Source: Pyronema omphalodes
Lineage: Eukaryota > Ascomycota > Pezizomycetes > Pezizales > Pyronemataceae
Direction: 5' to 3'
Assembly (NCBI GenBank): GCA_024516155.1
Contig: JAJJXM010000041.1
Location: forward strand, 1-64,000
DNA length: 64,000 bases
Shown here: piece by piece, positions 10,235 to 20,443 of the stretch
Position numbering within the stretch: the first letter of the stretch is position 1
Layout of the letters: each line of letters begins with the position of its first letter
Program-made: the position numbers and the translations under genes
Notes under the pieces: generated by a model
The model's input: only the letters and a program-made list of their open reading frames with translations
Told to the model about the DNA's origin: nothing
Databases searched by the model: none

Positions 10235-11590
10235 TGTCACACCCTATATTGTGTGAGTATAGAATAGGTAACATGTATAACATTTAGAGAACATGGCAAA
10301 CTCGACAGGAGGATGAATAATAAGGTTAGTATCCCGGGCCGGAACCCCCTGAGGAGCTCCAGCTAGCCACGTCACGTGATTCGTGACTTTCCGAAAGGAC
10401 CTCACGAGGATCCCGGCCCGAGGCGTCGCTACCTGTTATTCACTGTCAGTTTGGGAGGATCACAGATGGATGGGAACGAGGAACAACTTACCTCATGGGT
10501 GTCGACTTACCCATGAGAAAACTACAGACGACGCTGATGGAGACAGAAGACGACGGCGAAAGGACACCTCCTTATACTTGAGGTTGTGTTCCACCAAGCA
10601 CGGCTACCAGAGGGCTTGCAAGAGAAGGGAATTCTCAGGACAGTGCAAGGCAGACGAATAGGATCATCCGAGGTCTGAGTTGGGCGGATAGTCGGCCAAG
10701 GAACAAGGCAGAGTCTAGTCAGCCAACAGGAGTGGAGCTCAGGACAAGGGTCAAGATTGCGTTAGCATGAGACGACGTCCTGCAGCAAGGAACACCACTC
10801 AGGGAAACTGTTGGATGGAACTGATATGACGCGACCTTAGGCCAATGACTACCAACTGCAAGATAAGACGGCGTTTGCGTACACACCAGGGTGTGGCTGC
10901 GCGCAAGTGCGCGCAGGTGGGGCTGTTATGACATCACACAGGAATGTGACGGGGCAGTGCGCTCCGGTAAGGCATAGTCTGCCTTATGATGTCAGATTCC
11001 TTCACTGGCAATCGAGATTCTCTAGGGAGATCTATGATCAAGACGACCCATGCGATATATGACTCACATGTTATTATCGGAGGAGTCATTGCATTATGCG
11101 CTCAAGTGGAGTAACCCTCCACCAGGCGCTTAACCCTAATACCTGATTGGAAGGTGTGGTAGCACGGCGAGGAATGTCAAGGATTAATCTGAGACGAGGC
11201 ACATCATGCAAGTGAGCAATTAATATAATTGCGCATGCAGCATGATGCGAGCCATCGGCAGATTTGTCAAAGGATTGACTCACGTCTTATCTCCTAAGCT
11301 TAGTTTGGAAGTTGGTTCCCTTGGGAAGTCTGGGCGAACTTGTAGACGAAAGTCTATAAAAGACCCTAAGTCTTCCCACCGTCTCCTCCAGCATCAGCAA
11401 CTTGATCTCTTGTTACGACATCACTATTCTACACCAATGCCTCAGGACGAGACCCTTAAGTTTATTCGGCCTGTGATCGATTAGTTTACTTCCTAGCTTC
11501 TTGGGAAATCTATTTGTTGAATACCTTTCAAACGAAGAACGACTGATCGAATAAGCCTCTCTATTGAAAGCCTCAATAGCCAGGTTCACA
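10235..11590 (+). repeat. Right LTR
   Basis: 1356 bp, same sequence as the left LTR apart from one noticed substitution near 11433. It ends in CA at 11590, followed by the GATAT duplication at 11591-11595. Confidence 0.96.
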
Positions 11591-11595
11591 GATAT
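11591..11595. repeat. Target-site duplication GATAT, right copy
   Basis: Direct copy of 2689-2693, created on insertion of the chromovirus. Confidence 0.95.
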
Positions 11596-13323
11596 ACATA
11601 AGCAATAGGAACAATATGCTGTGGCACGATTGCCTTCGAATTGTTGCATCTTTGCGCGCCCAGGAATATCACCAGTACAAACCGTAACATGAGCTTTCAT
11701 AATGAAATCTGTGCCTCGATAGCCATTCCATGCTTGAACTCCCCGTTCCAGGCATTTGAGTTCCTTGATAGCTGGGGCAAGGAAGGAATCCAGATCCTTT
11801 GGATTGTTGGGTCCTGGTACAAAACCCAGTACGAGCAGGTTTTCTCTGAGGAATCTTTCCTCTGGCGGCAAGTTGAAACACACAAGCATCACAGGCCAAA
11901 TATAGAATGAACGTCTTGATTTGAAGACCTTGACGCCATCTGTGCTGATAGCAAATGCTAGATCAGTATCTTGTGAGAAGAGGTTCTTGCGATGCTTGAG
12001 ATCCTGATATAGATCTCCTGACCAGAAGTCAACACGGATTCCCCGCTCCCTGTTCTTCTCAGCTAATAACCGGTATTCTATCAGCTTCCGAGCGCGTTGT
12101 TTATTCGACCACCATAATTGTAATCGTCTAGTTATAGGTATATAGGAATAGGTAGCATGTGGTGATCGTATGCCATCAGTGCTAATCTTCCACCGTGGAT
12201 GAGCACATTCATCAAAGAGACATTTGTCAATACTATCATCAAACATAGCGTATGACATGCAACTATTGGGACAGCAGTCAAATCTCTGCTCCATGACACC
12301 AGTGATATAGGTTATACGTTTACGGACTGTGCGGTGATCCAGAGGTTTCTTCCCACCTGAGCTCGCGGCTAGCAGACGGGATTGTGCTGAGACCAATGCC
12401 CGCGGAACCTGGTATTGCACATGAAGGTCGTATAATGCAAAAGAGAGAGCCTCTCGACGACTGATAATAAAGGGTTCTTGTTTCAAAGGGTCAATATCCT
12501 GAACCTCTGAGATTAGGTCGTCAACGGAAGCTGCACCAGAGGGAATGTCTTGTTCATGCGATTGTATGGACCCATGGGTATCAGCTGATGAATCGCTGTC
12601 ATCACTGACCAGAGATGCATATCCCTCATGAATCTGCCCTCTAACATCTCCATCTTCACTGTAGGCCTCACCTTGCCCATGCTGGTCAACGTGCACGAAA
12701 TGTTCAAGTTCTCTTCTGTATAGCAGAGCATGTGGTGTATAAGATATATCCCCACCTCGTGAAGAAAGGTGGTGCGAAGATTCATTCATTGAGAAAGACT
12801 GCTCAGTGCACCCTTGGTATTCCTGGTGCTCTGAGGGTTCTGAAGTGGTCATCCAATCTTCCGCATATTCAGGTGTAGGAATCCGGTCATAGTCGGGTCC
12901 AGCATTTTCTGCATCATCCTCTGGTGTTGTGATCCTAGCCAGTTGTGCGCCATCAGGACTCCGTTCATCCAGTGAGCCAGACGATGCAAACGAATTTTCA
13001 GAAGGAGTGAGGGAACTTGCTTGTTCAATGGTGTCAGGTGGCCCAACCATATTCCGTATGCTGTCCTGCCTGATTTGCCGGATGTGCCTGATCCATTCAG
13101 CATTCGATCTAACTATATGTTCAGCACCATCATAAATGGTGCATGCACACTGTCGAGGATTGAATCGAGCCATCTTCAGGCTATGTGAGAACAGTGATAT
13201 TTGAAGATCCACAGTCCCCGAGTTGACCGGCTGTTGCTGGAGCCGACAATGTGGATGGCAGTGTGTGTCCGCAGATGTGGTTCTTGGAGCCAGACAGATC
13301 GCCAGTTGCAGGGGTTTTCCCAC
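11596..13323 (-). pseudogene. Tnp2/CACTA-like transposase, 5' part (upstream of the LTR insertion)
   Basis: 576 codons from an ATG at 13323 to the insertion point. A second ATG at 13173 (MARFNPRQC) may be the real start: its CAC...H...H opening resembles the N-terminal zinc motif of such proteins. Acidic, Ser-rich sequence follows, then the catalytic region: AISTDGVKVF (first Asp), WPVMLVCFNLPPEERF, PGPNNPKDLDSFL, and VTVCTGDIPG (second Asp), then the start of a CSYC zinc ribbon. The codon ending at 11596 continues in phase with the codon starting at 2693 once the element and one GATAT are removed. The full frame would be about 1007 codons plus the C-terminal exon. In place it cannot be translated whole. 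Confidence 0.9.
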
Positions 13324-14078
13324 CGGTAATTGACACCTTCAGCACGTTGAACCAGATATATTCGTGCAGCTTGTATTTGCAGTTGGTGAAATGGAGCAAT
13401 GATTAGTGATCAGCGATTGATGCATCCATGCAATGACACAGCTTCTTTGCCGAGGACTTCGTTTGAACCTAAGAACCTCACCAGGTATAGTAGATTTATC
13501 AGTGCAATTATTTCAATTAGCCGTTGAGTATTCTGAATTTAATTCTTGCTTTGGGTTATCGGTGAAAAACTGTTCTCTGTCACCCCCATTACAGTGGAAT
13601 GATTCTTTGACAAGGATCAATTTTTTGCGGAAGGAAGCACGGATCATCACTCGCTCCCGGCGATTGGGTCCTAATTTGGTTGTGGTGATACTGGGATTGA
13701 GACGGTGGGACTGTGGGTTTGCATGTTGTTTTATTATCGTTCTGTTGCAGCATTCTGTCTTCGGGCAAAACCCATGGTCTAAATTAACCTGTTCCACTAG
13801 GGTCCACCACCATTGCATGATTCACCTAAAAGCGGTGTTTAGGTCACCCCCTGGTGCGAATCACACCACAGACTATGACGTATCACTATCCTACCTACGT
13901 CATGAACGCGTACGCTAATCAGTTCCCCTCCTGCCGTTGTCCAGAACACGTAACCTCTGATGTGATCCTGCCCGACTGGATCTTGCTTCTCCCCCATCAT
14001 CCTCCACACATCTCCACATTTTAGCAAACCCATCCAAGGCACATTTCACGTCTAACTCCAAAGCAGCCGCGTTCACTA
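13324..14078. promoter_or_regulatory. Divergent promoter region of the CACTA-like element
   Basis: About 755 bp between the divergently oriented transposase and companion genes. It has no conserved ORF; open frames on both strands mirror each other and show no recognisable domain. It presumably holds both promoters and the 5' end of the transposase transcript. No clear TATA box was found. Confidence 0.4.
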
Positions 14079-15276
14079 TTGCACAACGAAATGTATTCCA
14101 ATTTTAACAACACCATGTCTCAGCAGTCACCCAATGCAGGAATACAATCCACCCACGCGGGTCTCCAGGCTGCAAGTACTGAAGCTCACCAGGTAGCAAA
14201 GGAACTTCCATTATACAAAGACCGAGTGAAGCTGCTGGCAATGATGGGTTTAACCGAGCAGAACCAAATACTAATGCAAGATCTGAGAGAATTTATAAAG
14301 GTGGAATGCCAGAAGAGGAACCATCCGCTGGACAAGCCATTTTCCACATTCAGCAAAGTCCTACTTTACCGGCTTACCAGAACTATTACTGACAAAGCAC
14401 AGACTGCATTCGGTCAAGCCATTAATATAACAGAGGAGATCATCGAAACACTGATACATCGGATTTGTTTAGATGCCGTGAGAAACAAGCGCCAGAAAGC
14501 GAAGCGAAGAGCTCTGATGGCATCCACAGCCAACCCTCCGACTGCTGCCACAACAGCTGATCCTCGAACTCCCGCTCCGTCCACACCTGTCCAGGATGAA
14601 ACCAGTGTCCCCATCGACCCCAGGCTCAGCGATTCGACTGCAGCGGCCGTTGGGAGTTTACTTCACCTGTCACAATCACCCATCCATACAGCATCATCTC
14701 TGCAGAATACATCAGAGATATATTATCAACTGCTTGGGGAAATGAAGGTTCACAGAATGTCTTCATTGAATTCATGGGAGCAAGCTCAGAATCTCCTTGT
14801 CAGTCAGCTTCACTGTGGAGAAGCAGATCTGTTGTTCTACAAATTGCCAGAGAGACAATGGAGCCCAATTTGTGTTCAAGATGAATGGGATCGGCTATTG
14901 TCTGAATGCTCAAATGATATTATCATTTTCAAAAGTGTTGGGAGCAATGATGACGAGTGGAGGTCGGAGGAGGAAGGGCATAATGTGTCAAGAATGAACG
15001 GAGTGGTCCCTTCGGTGAGTTCATTGTCCTTTTTACCAATGGTGTTTTGCTAACCCTGACTATCACTAGCCATTGCCGAAACCGAAGCCAGCAGTTTTAC
15101 CTCGTCCAAAACGGTCCAAAGCTGCTCCTTCTGTCAGAAGGTCATCTTCCAGGGTTATCAAAAAAACCCTGAAGGTCACCGACAATCAGGAGGTGCAGGG
15201 GAGAGCCGTGGAGGAAGGAAAGGTCAGGTCTGTAAGGAAGAGGCAGCGGCAGGAGGCCGAGGACCTCTTGTGTTGA
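14079..15276 (+). CDS. Companion protein of the CACTA-like transposon
   Basis: Two exons, 14079-15014 and 15070-15276, joined by a 55-nt intron (GTGAGT...CACTAG, branch-like CTAAC) in phase 0; 380 residues. Residues about 45-155 are helical and charged (LLAMMGLTEQNQILMQDLRE) and end in a basic patch (RNKRQKAKRRA). A Pro/Thr/Ser linker follows, then a compact block (about 220-295) that could be a beta-grasp fold. The second exon is basic (PRPKRSKAAPSVRRSSSRV) and looks like a nuclear-localisation and DNA-binding tail. It has no recognised domain. Its position, divergent from the transposase and next to the subterminal repeats, suggests a TnpA-like terminus-binding partner. That role is inference. 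Confidence 0.7.
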
Positions 15277-15502
15277 GTATATACCCTTTCTTTTGTATTC
15301 TTATAGCTGTGGTATGAATTTTTTTTTTTTTTTTTTTATCCCTTGTGTATTTTTTACCATTCTTATCTGGTCTTGTAGTATTATTTTGTATTTATTTATT
15401 TTTCGTCCGGAGTGGTGGAAGTATGTATTAATAATATATAATTATTTATCCCATTGCACTATGAGACAACAGTATCATCACATTTTGACATCACGTGAAT
15501 TC

Positions 15503-15587
15503 TCATCATCAAATTGTGAGTTCCATATCATCACGTTGTGAGTTCCATATCATCACGTTGTGAGTTCCATATCATCACGTTGTGACA
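15503..15587 (+). repeat. Subterminal tandem repeat of the CACTA-like element
   Basis: Nearly four copies of a 22-bp unit, TCATCACGTTGTGAGTTCCA plus TA; the first copy has diverged. Further CATCAC and GTGTGAT motifs continue to 15760. Clustered short subterminal repeats are the usual binding sites of the accessory protein in CACTA transposons. Confidence 0.8.
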
Positions 15588-15739
15588 ATCTCCGATGCTC
15601 CGCCGTCATCACATCGAGATAATCTCTGTTGTGTGGAGCCCACATCGTCGCACGACAGCGTTGTGTGATATGAAAGCCTATATCATCACATCCGCATTCC
15701 CAGTTTATCACAGCGCCGCTGCGAAATCGTGGGTGACAT

Positions 15740-15779
15740 CCATCGTGTGATTGTGATCACGAAAAAATGAACCGTAGTG
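15740..15779 (-). repeat. Right terminus (CACTAC end) of the DNA transposon
   Basis: Read on the minus strand it begins CACTACGGTTCATTTTTTCG. The next bases hold a palindrome GTGATCAC. No matching inverted copy was found in the first 1.4 kb, apart from the bare CACTAC at 500. Confidence 0.6.
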
Positions 15780-15781
15780 CT

Positions 15782-15856
15782 AAGCCTCCAAGCCTCCAAG
15801 CCTCCAAGCCTCCAAGCCTCCAAGCCTCCAAGCCTCCAAGCCTCCAAGCCTCCAAG
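15782..15856. repeat. 8-bp minisatellite (AAGCCTCC)n
   Basis: About nine head-to-tail copies of AAGCCTCC starting immediately outside the transposon's right end. Low-complexity ORFs across it are artefacts. Confidence 0.95.
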
Positions 15857-15996
15857 CTTGTTTATTCCAATGTATATTCTTCCTCAACCCACGCATGCAT
15901 GCATCCATCCGACTAGGAAAAAATTGAAATTGTCGATCAAACTTTCAGGGAAAAACAGATGCGACTGAGGAAAAAGAACCCCCACCAAAAAAATAT

Positions 15997-16083
15997 TCCG
16001 TTACGGGGAATTGAACCCCGGTCTGGCCGGTTGAATAAGCTCTACTTGAGAGCGGCCGATGCTAGCCACTACACCATAACGGA
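15997..16083 (-). tRNA. tRNA-Glu(CTC) with intron
   Basis: Acceptor stem TCCGTTA/TAACGGA, D-arm TGGTGTAGTGGCTAGCA, anticodon stem GGCCG/CGGCC, loop CT-CTC-A, T-arm CCGGGGTTCAATTCCCCG. A 16-nt intron (AGTAGAGCTTATTCAA) lies after position 37, the canonical nuclear tRNA intron site. Confidence 0.95.
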
Positions 16084-17280
16084 TTATATCTGGTCTTTGT
16101 ATGTAGCTAATATAATTGTATTGTAAAGTAGTTGTTGTGATTTGTGACTTGTGCTATGTGGTTTGCAATGCTGCTGGGGCTGATGCTGGGGCTGATGCTG
16201 ATGCTGATGCTGCAGGGGCCTGGGGAAGAGTGGTAGTCACCCGTGACCCCTCACCCCTCACCCCCCTCACCCCCTCACCCGCCCACCCCTCCCCGCGCCG
16301 CTGATGCTGATGCTGCAGTTTCCGTAGTTGATGAATTTCAAGTTCAGATAACTGGTGGGAATGGGAGTGCAAGGGGTTGACTTCCGGAAACTATATCGTG
16401 GCCATCGCGGTCATGGTCGTGGTCGTGGTCATGTTCATGGGCGTAGTTGGAATAATCTGTAATCCGTAATATGTACAGTATACATGTACAGTAGCCGCCA
16501 TCGCTAAGCGTGCCGAGCAGATTTCGCAACAAGGATGTATCATGTATGTGTGTAGAGCTGTCGAACGAAGGTGGGAAAAGAGGATACTGATATGGTGATA
16601 TGGTGATATGGTTGGTTGGTTACTATATATAGACCAAGACGGGGCTGTGGGCTGTGGGCTGTGGGCTGTGGGCTGTGGGAGTCGGCCAAGCCAGCTTTTA
16701 GCTGCTAGCTGACCGGTGCCAGGTGCTATGAGGTTCGGTTAACCGTTGCGAAGACGTCCACAGCTGAGCTCCAAGCTCAAGCTATCTGAGCTACCCTAGG
16801 ACCTATATAGCTCCTGATCAGCAGGCTGGCTTCGAGATCACAATTTTCCGAATTACTGAATTTGGCAAACTTGTTCTCAATGTAACTTGTTGTGGTGATT
16901 CGTGAGTAATGATGGACTTATGGAGCTTATTATTACATGTTATATGTTACATGAGAACGCTAGGCTTATATTAATATGTTATGGGATTGAGATTCATTTG
17001 TTCGAACTTCGAACTCGGTTTACTGGTGGTTTTTCATACCCGGGGCCGGGATTGTTTTGGGGAATGTGGGTTTGGAGAGTAATGGTCCTGGTTGTGTGGA
17101 TATTTTTGAATTAGGGATCTGTGTAGCTAGCTATCTTGGTTACCACTACCTGCTATCAGTCTCGAGCTCAGACAGCACTGAAATGCTGTCGTTATTACTA
17201 TATCGCTCGACTTAAATCATGGTATCGTACATCAATTCCCCGTCTAGTTACTCCACATCGCAACCATCCGAACGACTGAT
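16084..17280. other. Intergenic, with low-complexity tracts
   Basis: No supported gene. It contains GCTGATGCTGGG-type repeats (16166-16220), a CACCCCTCACCCC tract (16245-16300), a (CATGGTCGTGGT)-like tract near 16410, and five copies of GGGCTGTG (16642-16680). Plus- and minus-strand ORFs here mirror these repeats. Confidence 0.6.
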
Positions 17281-17933
17281 CTAATCCTCCTCAGGCGATT
17301 GACAAGTAGTGCACCCACACCAAAACCCATATTCCTCCCATAACGCCTCTCTTCTATTTCTGGTTCCCATCCTCCAATCCGGGCGATAACAATGCGTCAA
17401 TTCCTCGCCCTTCTATATATTATCAGCTTCACATCCTTATCTCTTTCCTCCATCACAAATCCAGTCCAACATACCTCAACATCCCTAGTTGTCCAAAACC
17501 TCATTTCTCTAGTCTCCCGATCCCATTCCCATCTACAATTATCCCCACCAACACAAGCATGATTCAACCTTGCCGCCAGCTCAAAAACCCCATTAATACT
17601 CCCCTCTGAGTTTAGACAGAAGTTATTTGCTTTCCAGACTGCTAGGGCTATGGTTTCGTCGGTATGCTTTTCCCCGGGTGATAGGTTGGAACAGAGGGAT
17701 AGGAAGGCGGCTTGAGATTTTGGATGGAGTTGGTGGAAGGCTGTGAGGACTCGTGTGTGCAGGGGAATGGATTGCGACGGGCCAGAGAGGAGAAGGAGAG
17801 GACGCTCGGTGAAGAGGAGGGTGTCGCTCGGGATTCTGGTGGTGGTTATGGCGGACATTCCCTTGCCGGGAAGAGGGGTGATGGTGAAATATGGCGGTTG
17901 GGGTTGTGGTTGCGGTGTTTCGGAGACGGTCAT
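17281..17933 (-). CDS. SET-domain protein (putative lysine methyltransferase)
   Basis: Two exons, 17933-17475 and 17412-17281, with a 62-nt intron (GTATGT...TATATAG, branch CTGAT); 196 residues. After a Pro/Gln-rich start, the SET core opens with FTITPLPGKGMSAITTTRI (the usual GKG motif). NFCLN and ELAARLNHAC correspond to the SAM-binding NH-[SA]-C motif. The second exon supplies KGEELTHCY (the GEE...Y catalytic motif) and a post-SET tail YGFWCGCTTC. Without splicing the frame runs into 25 unrelated residues, so the intron is needed. It resembles the small fungal SMYD/SET5-like group that transfers methyl groups from SAM to lysine; the substrate is unknown. A further upstream exon is not excluded. 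Confidence 0.85.
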
Positions 17934-20443
17934 GGTTGGAGGTAGATGTATCTGTAGCTGTAGATGTAACTGTGTCTGTAGCTTTACCTAGATATTAACG
18001 AGAGATTATTTTGCTCTTGATGCTGATGAATCTGGAAGTTGATAAAGATCACGGTAGAGTCGTAAACACCGAAAGATGGTTGAGTTGAAGACGGATCAAA
18101 TGGGGGGCAGGAATATGAAGAATGTCCATTATGGATAGGATGTAATGATATAATGATATAAAAAAAATGAGTGTATATCTCTATCTCTATCAGATTGTAC
18201 AGCGAGATCTCTTCGACCCTGTGCGGTGTTCCGTCGCGATAATAACCGGCGGCGGGGTCAAAGCGGAGGCAAGAGTAAATCGAGTTACACATTCAACCCA
18301 CCTATCGATTGCTATGCTACCATACACAGCGATGCGATTAAGGTTGAGTCTAGGAGATTCTAGCGCACGGATTATCCGGCAGCTAACGGAACTCTCTGAT
18401 CTGGTGAACGCTTGCGGCGAATTATGCGGTGTAATCAGTAGAGCCTCATGATTAGTGTCCCGTAGGCGCGGCATGGAGACATAGGCTAAGCTTATTTCGG
18501 CCTTTATTCGTTACGTGGTGTTTGAAACAAGATTTCTTGTATGCCTGTATGTAGTGTTAAACCCCCATTTTGGTGATAAAATTAAATTTATCCCAAGATC
18601 ACAGCTCTGTAAAAGCCTTCAATCTTCAATGTTCAATATTTCTCCCGCCATCCACAGAAGCCCCAAAGTTGAAAAACGTACATACTACTCGTACTTTAAA
18701 TTCCGGACAAAGGTTTCCGAAATGCTGCATCGCAACCAACTCAATTCCACTAGTCGGATTCATCGGTGGCGATAATTATGAAATGCTATTATGTACCGGG
18801 TCCCCCGCTATCGTGTCGAAACACACGCTCGTCACTGGCTTAGAGGTCGTGGTCTAGCCTAGCCCAGCCCTGGTTGCTAATTACCACACACGCGCGCGCA
18901 GTTTCGCCGAATTTGATAGATGCGCAGGAGAAGTAGATAGAGATACATGGAAACCTGCGCGTGATGAGAATACCACGAAGGCGTGAATGGAGTCAAAACG
19001 AGAGGGAAGGGTGAAGATGGGGATACAAGTGAGTGAAATGAATGAAGAACGAGTATCTATAATAACAGAAAGAAAATAAGGAGGGGATATGCGCTAAGGC
19101 AACATCCGCTTCCATCAACAGTCACAGAGAGAACGCGACTTTACAGGCTGAAACTTCAACACTGTGAAGGTGTGAAAAAGTGAAAGAAAAGCTACGTACA
19201 TACGTTCACAGTAATGCTAACGAACCAAAGTCTAAAGTCGAAGTCTGTCGAGCCCGAGGCATGGCATGGCAGTCAGGGGTTCAACCACCACCCATCAACC
19301 ATCAACGTCTACTTATGTAGTCTAGTCAAGACCCTGAATCCCTCGACAAAAAAGGAAGTATAGCAAGATCCCTAACCCTATTATCCAATCTTCCGCATAC
19401 ATAAAAACCGTTATAATTCAGAAACTTCAAAAAAATCAAATACAGTCGTGTACCTGATCATATCGTCAATAAAAGTATCGGGAGTTGATAAAAAAAACAG
19501 TTCATTTTTTCCGTCACCGTCACGTTCTGTGAAACTCGAGCGCTCACACCAGGTGAATTTCATGATCTGATGATATGACGTCGACCAACGATTAACGATC
19601 AACGATCAACGATCAACATACGATCGACCTCGGGCTGAAAACCAAGTTCTGCAAGTTTCTTCGCGCTGCATCTCAACCAGTGAATAAATCCCAGCAGCGA
19701 GTACATAAGCGAGTATATAAGCGAGGACTAAATTTTAGCCTACCCGATTCACGAAGATGGAGACGGAGTATGTAGGGCGATGATTCCCTTCGAATTGAAA
19801 TGAATTATACGTCGCTGTTATAAATCACGATTCATTGCCTAGGTTACACTTACCAAGCCATCTATAAGCAAGTATCAAGACGGCCTATGGATCTACCGAT
19901 GGCAGATGCTATAATACTTCATCCTTAAGTGCAGAGACTTATTAGCTCCAAGTCACAGGTCTTTTGCATCATATCTGTTCCATCGCAGACATCGTATGAT
20001 TCCACATTCGCGCGCATCCGAAACCATAAAACCCCGAAGCCTTATCCCCAATATATAGGCAAAAATGGCAAAATGAATACATGGATACATAGCATCAGTA
20101 CTGATCCGCGATCTCGGAAATCGGATTAATGTCCCTCCTGCAGCTTATCCCAGGGAATAAGCAGCAGCAGGCTATATCACCGGAAATAATCCCCATCATG
20201 AAATAATCAGGCAACATTTCCAGGCTATAGGCTAAACACGGATACGGCGGGGTATTAAGATTTGGGGTTTATATAAAGTGGGTAAGGGGGGATGGTGACG
20301 ATACGGTTGCTTTGGTTGGTGATACGCAAGGCAAAAGGCGAAAAGCGAAAGACGGTGAAGTCACAAATTTTCGAATTTTTCAATTTTTCAATTTTCGAGC
20401 ATCTTCAACAGCCCTAGCTATTCGACGACTTTTTCCACGCAAG
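17934..20443. other. Intergenic, no supported gene
   Basis: About 2.5 kb between the divergent SET and GH31 genes. Only short unconserved frames were seen. A GATCAAC triplication lies near 19596-19617. The last part before 20444 presumably holds the GH31 promoter. Confidence 0.6.

Larger units (their letters stand above)
2694..11590 (+). mobile_element. Full-length Ty3/Gypsy chromovirus
   Basis: An 8897-bp element bounded by 1356-bp LTRs (TG...CA) and a GATAT duplication. Order: LTR, gag with zinc knuckle, protease, RT-RNase H-integrase-chromodomain, polypurine tract, LTR. The two LTRs differ at only one base that I could find (about 3892 C against 11433 A), so the insertion is young. It landed in the coding sequence of the Tnp2 transposase in the opposite orientation to that gene. 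Confidence 0.97.

Noticed and set aside
15782..15856. CRISPR-like array impression from regular repeats
   Set aside because: The 8-bp units are head to tail without spacers, and the genome is eukaryotic; it is a minisatellite.
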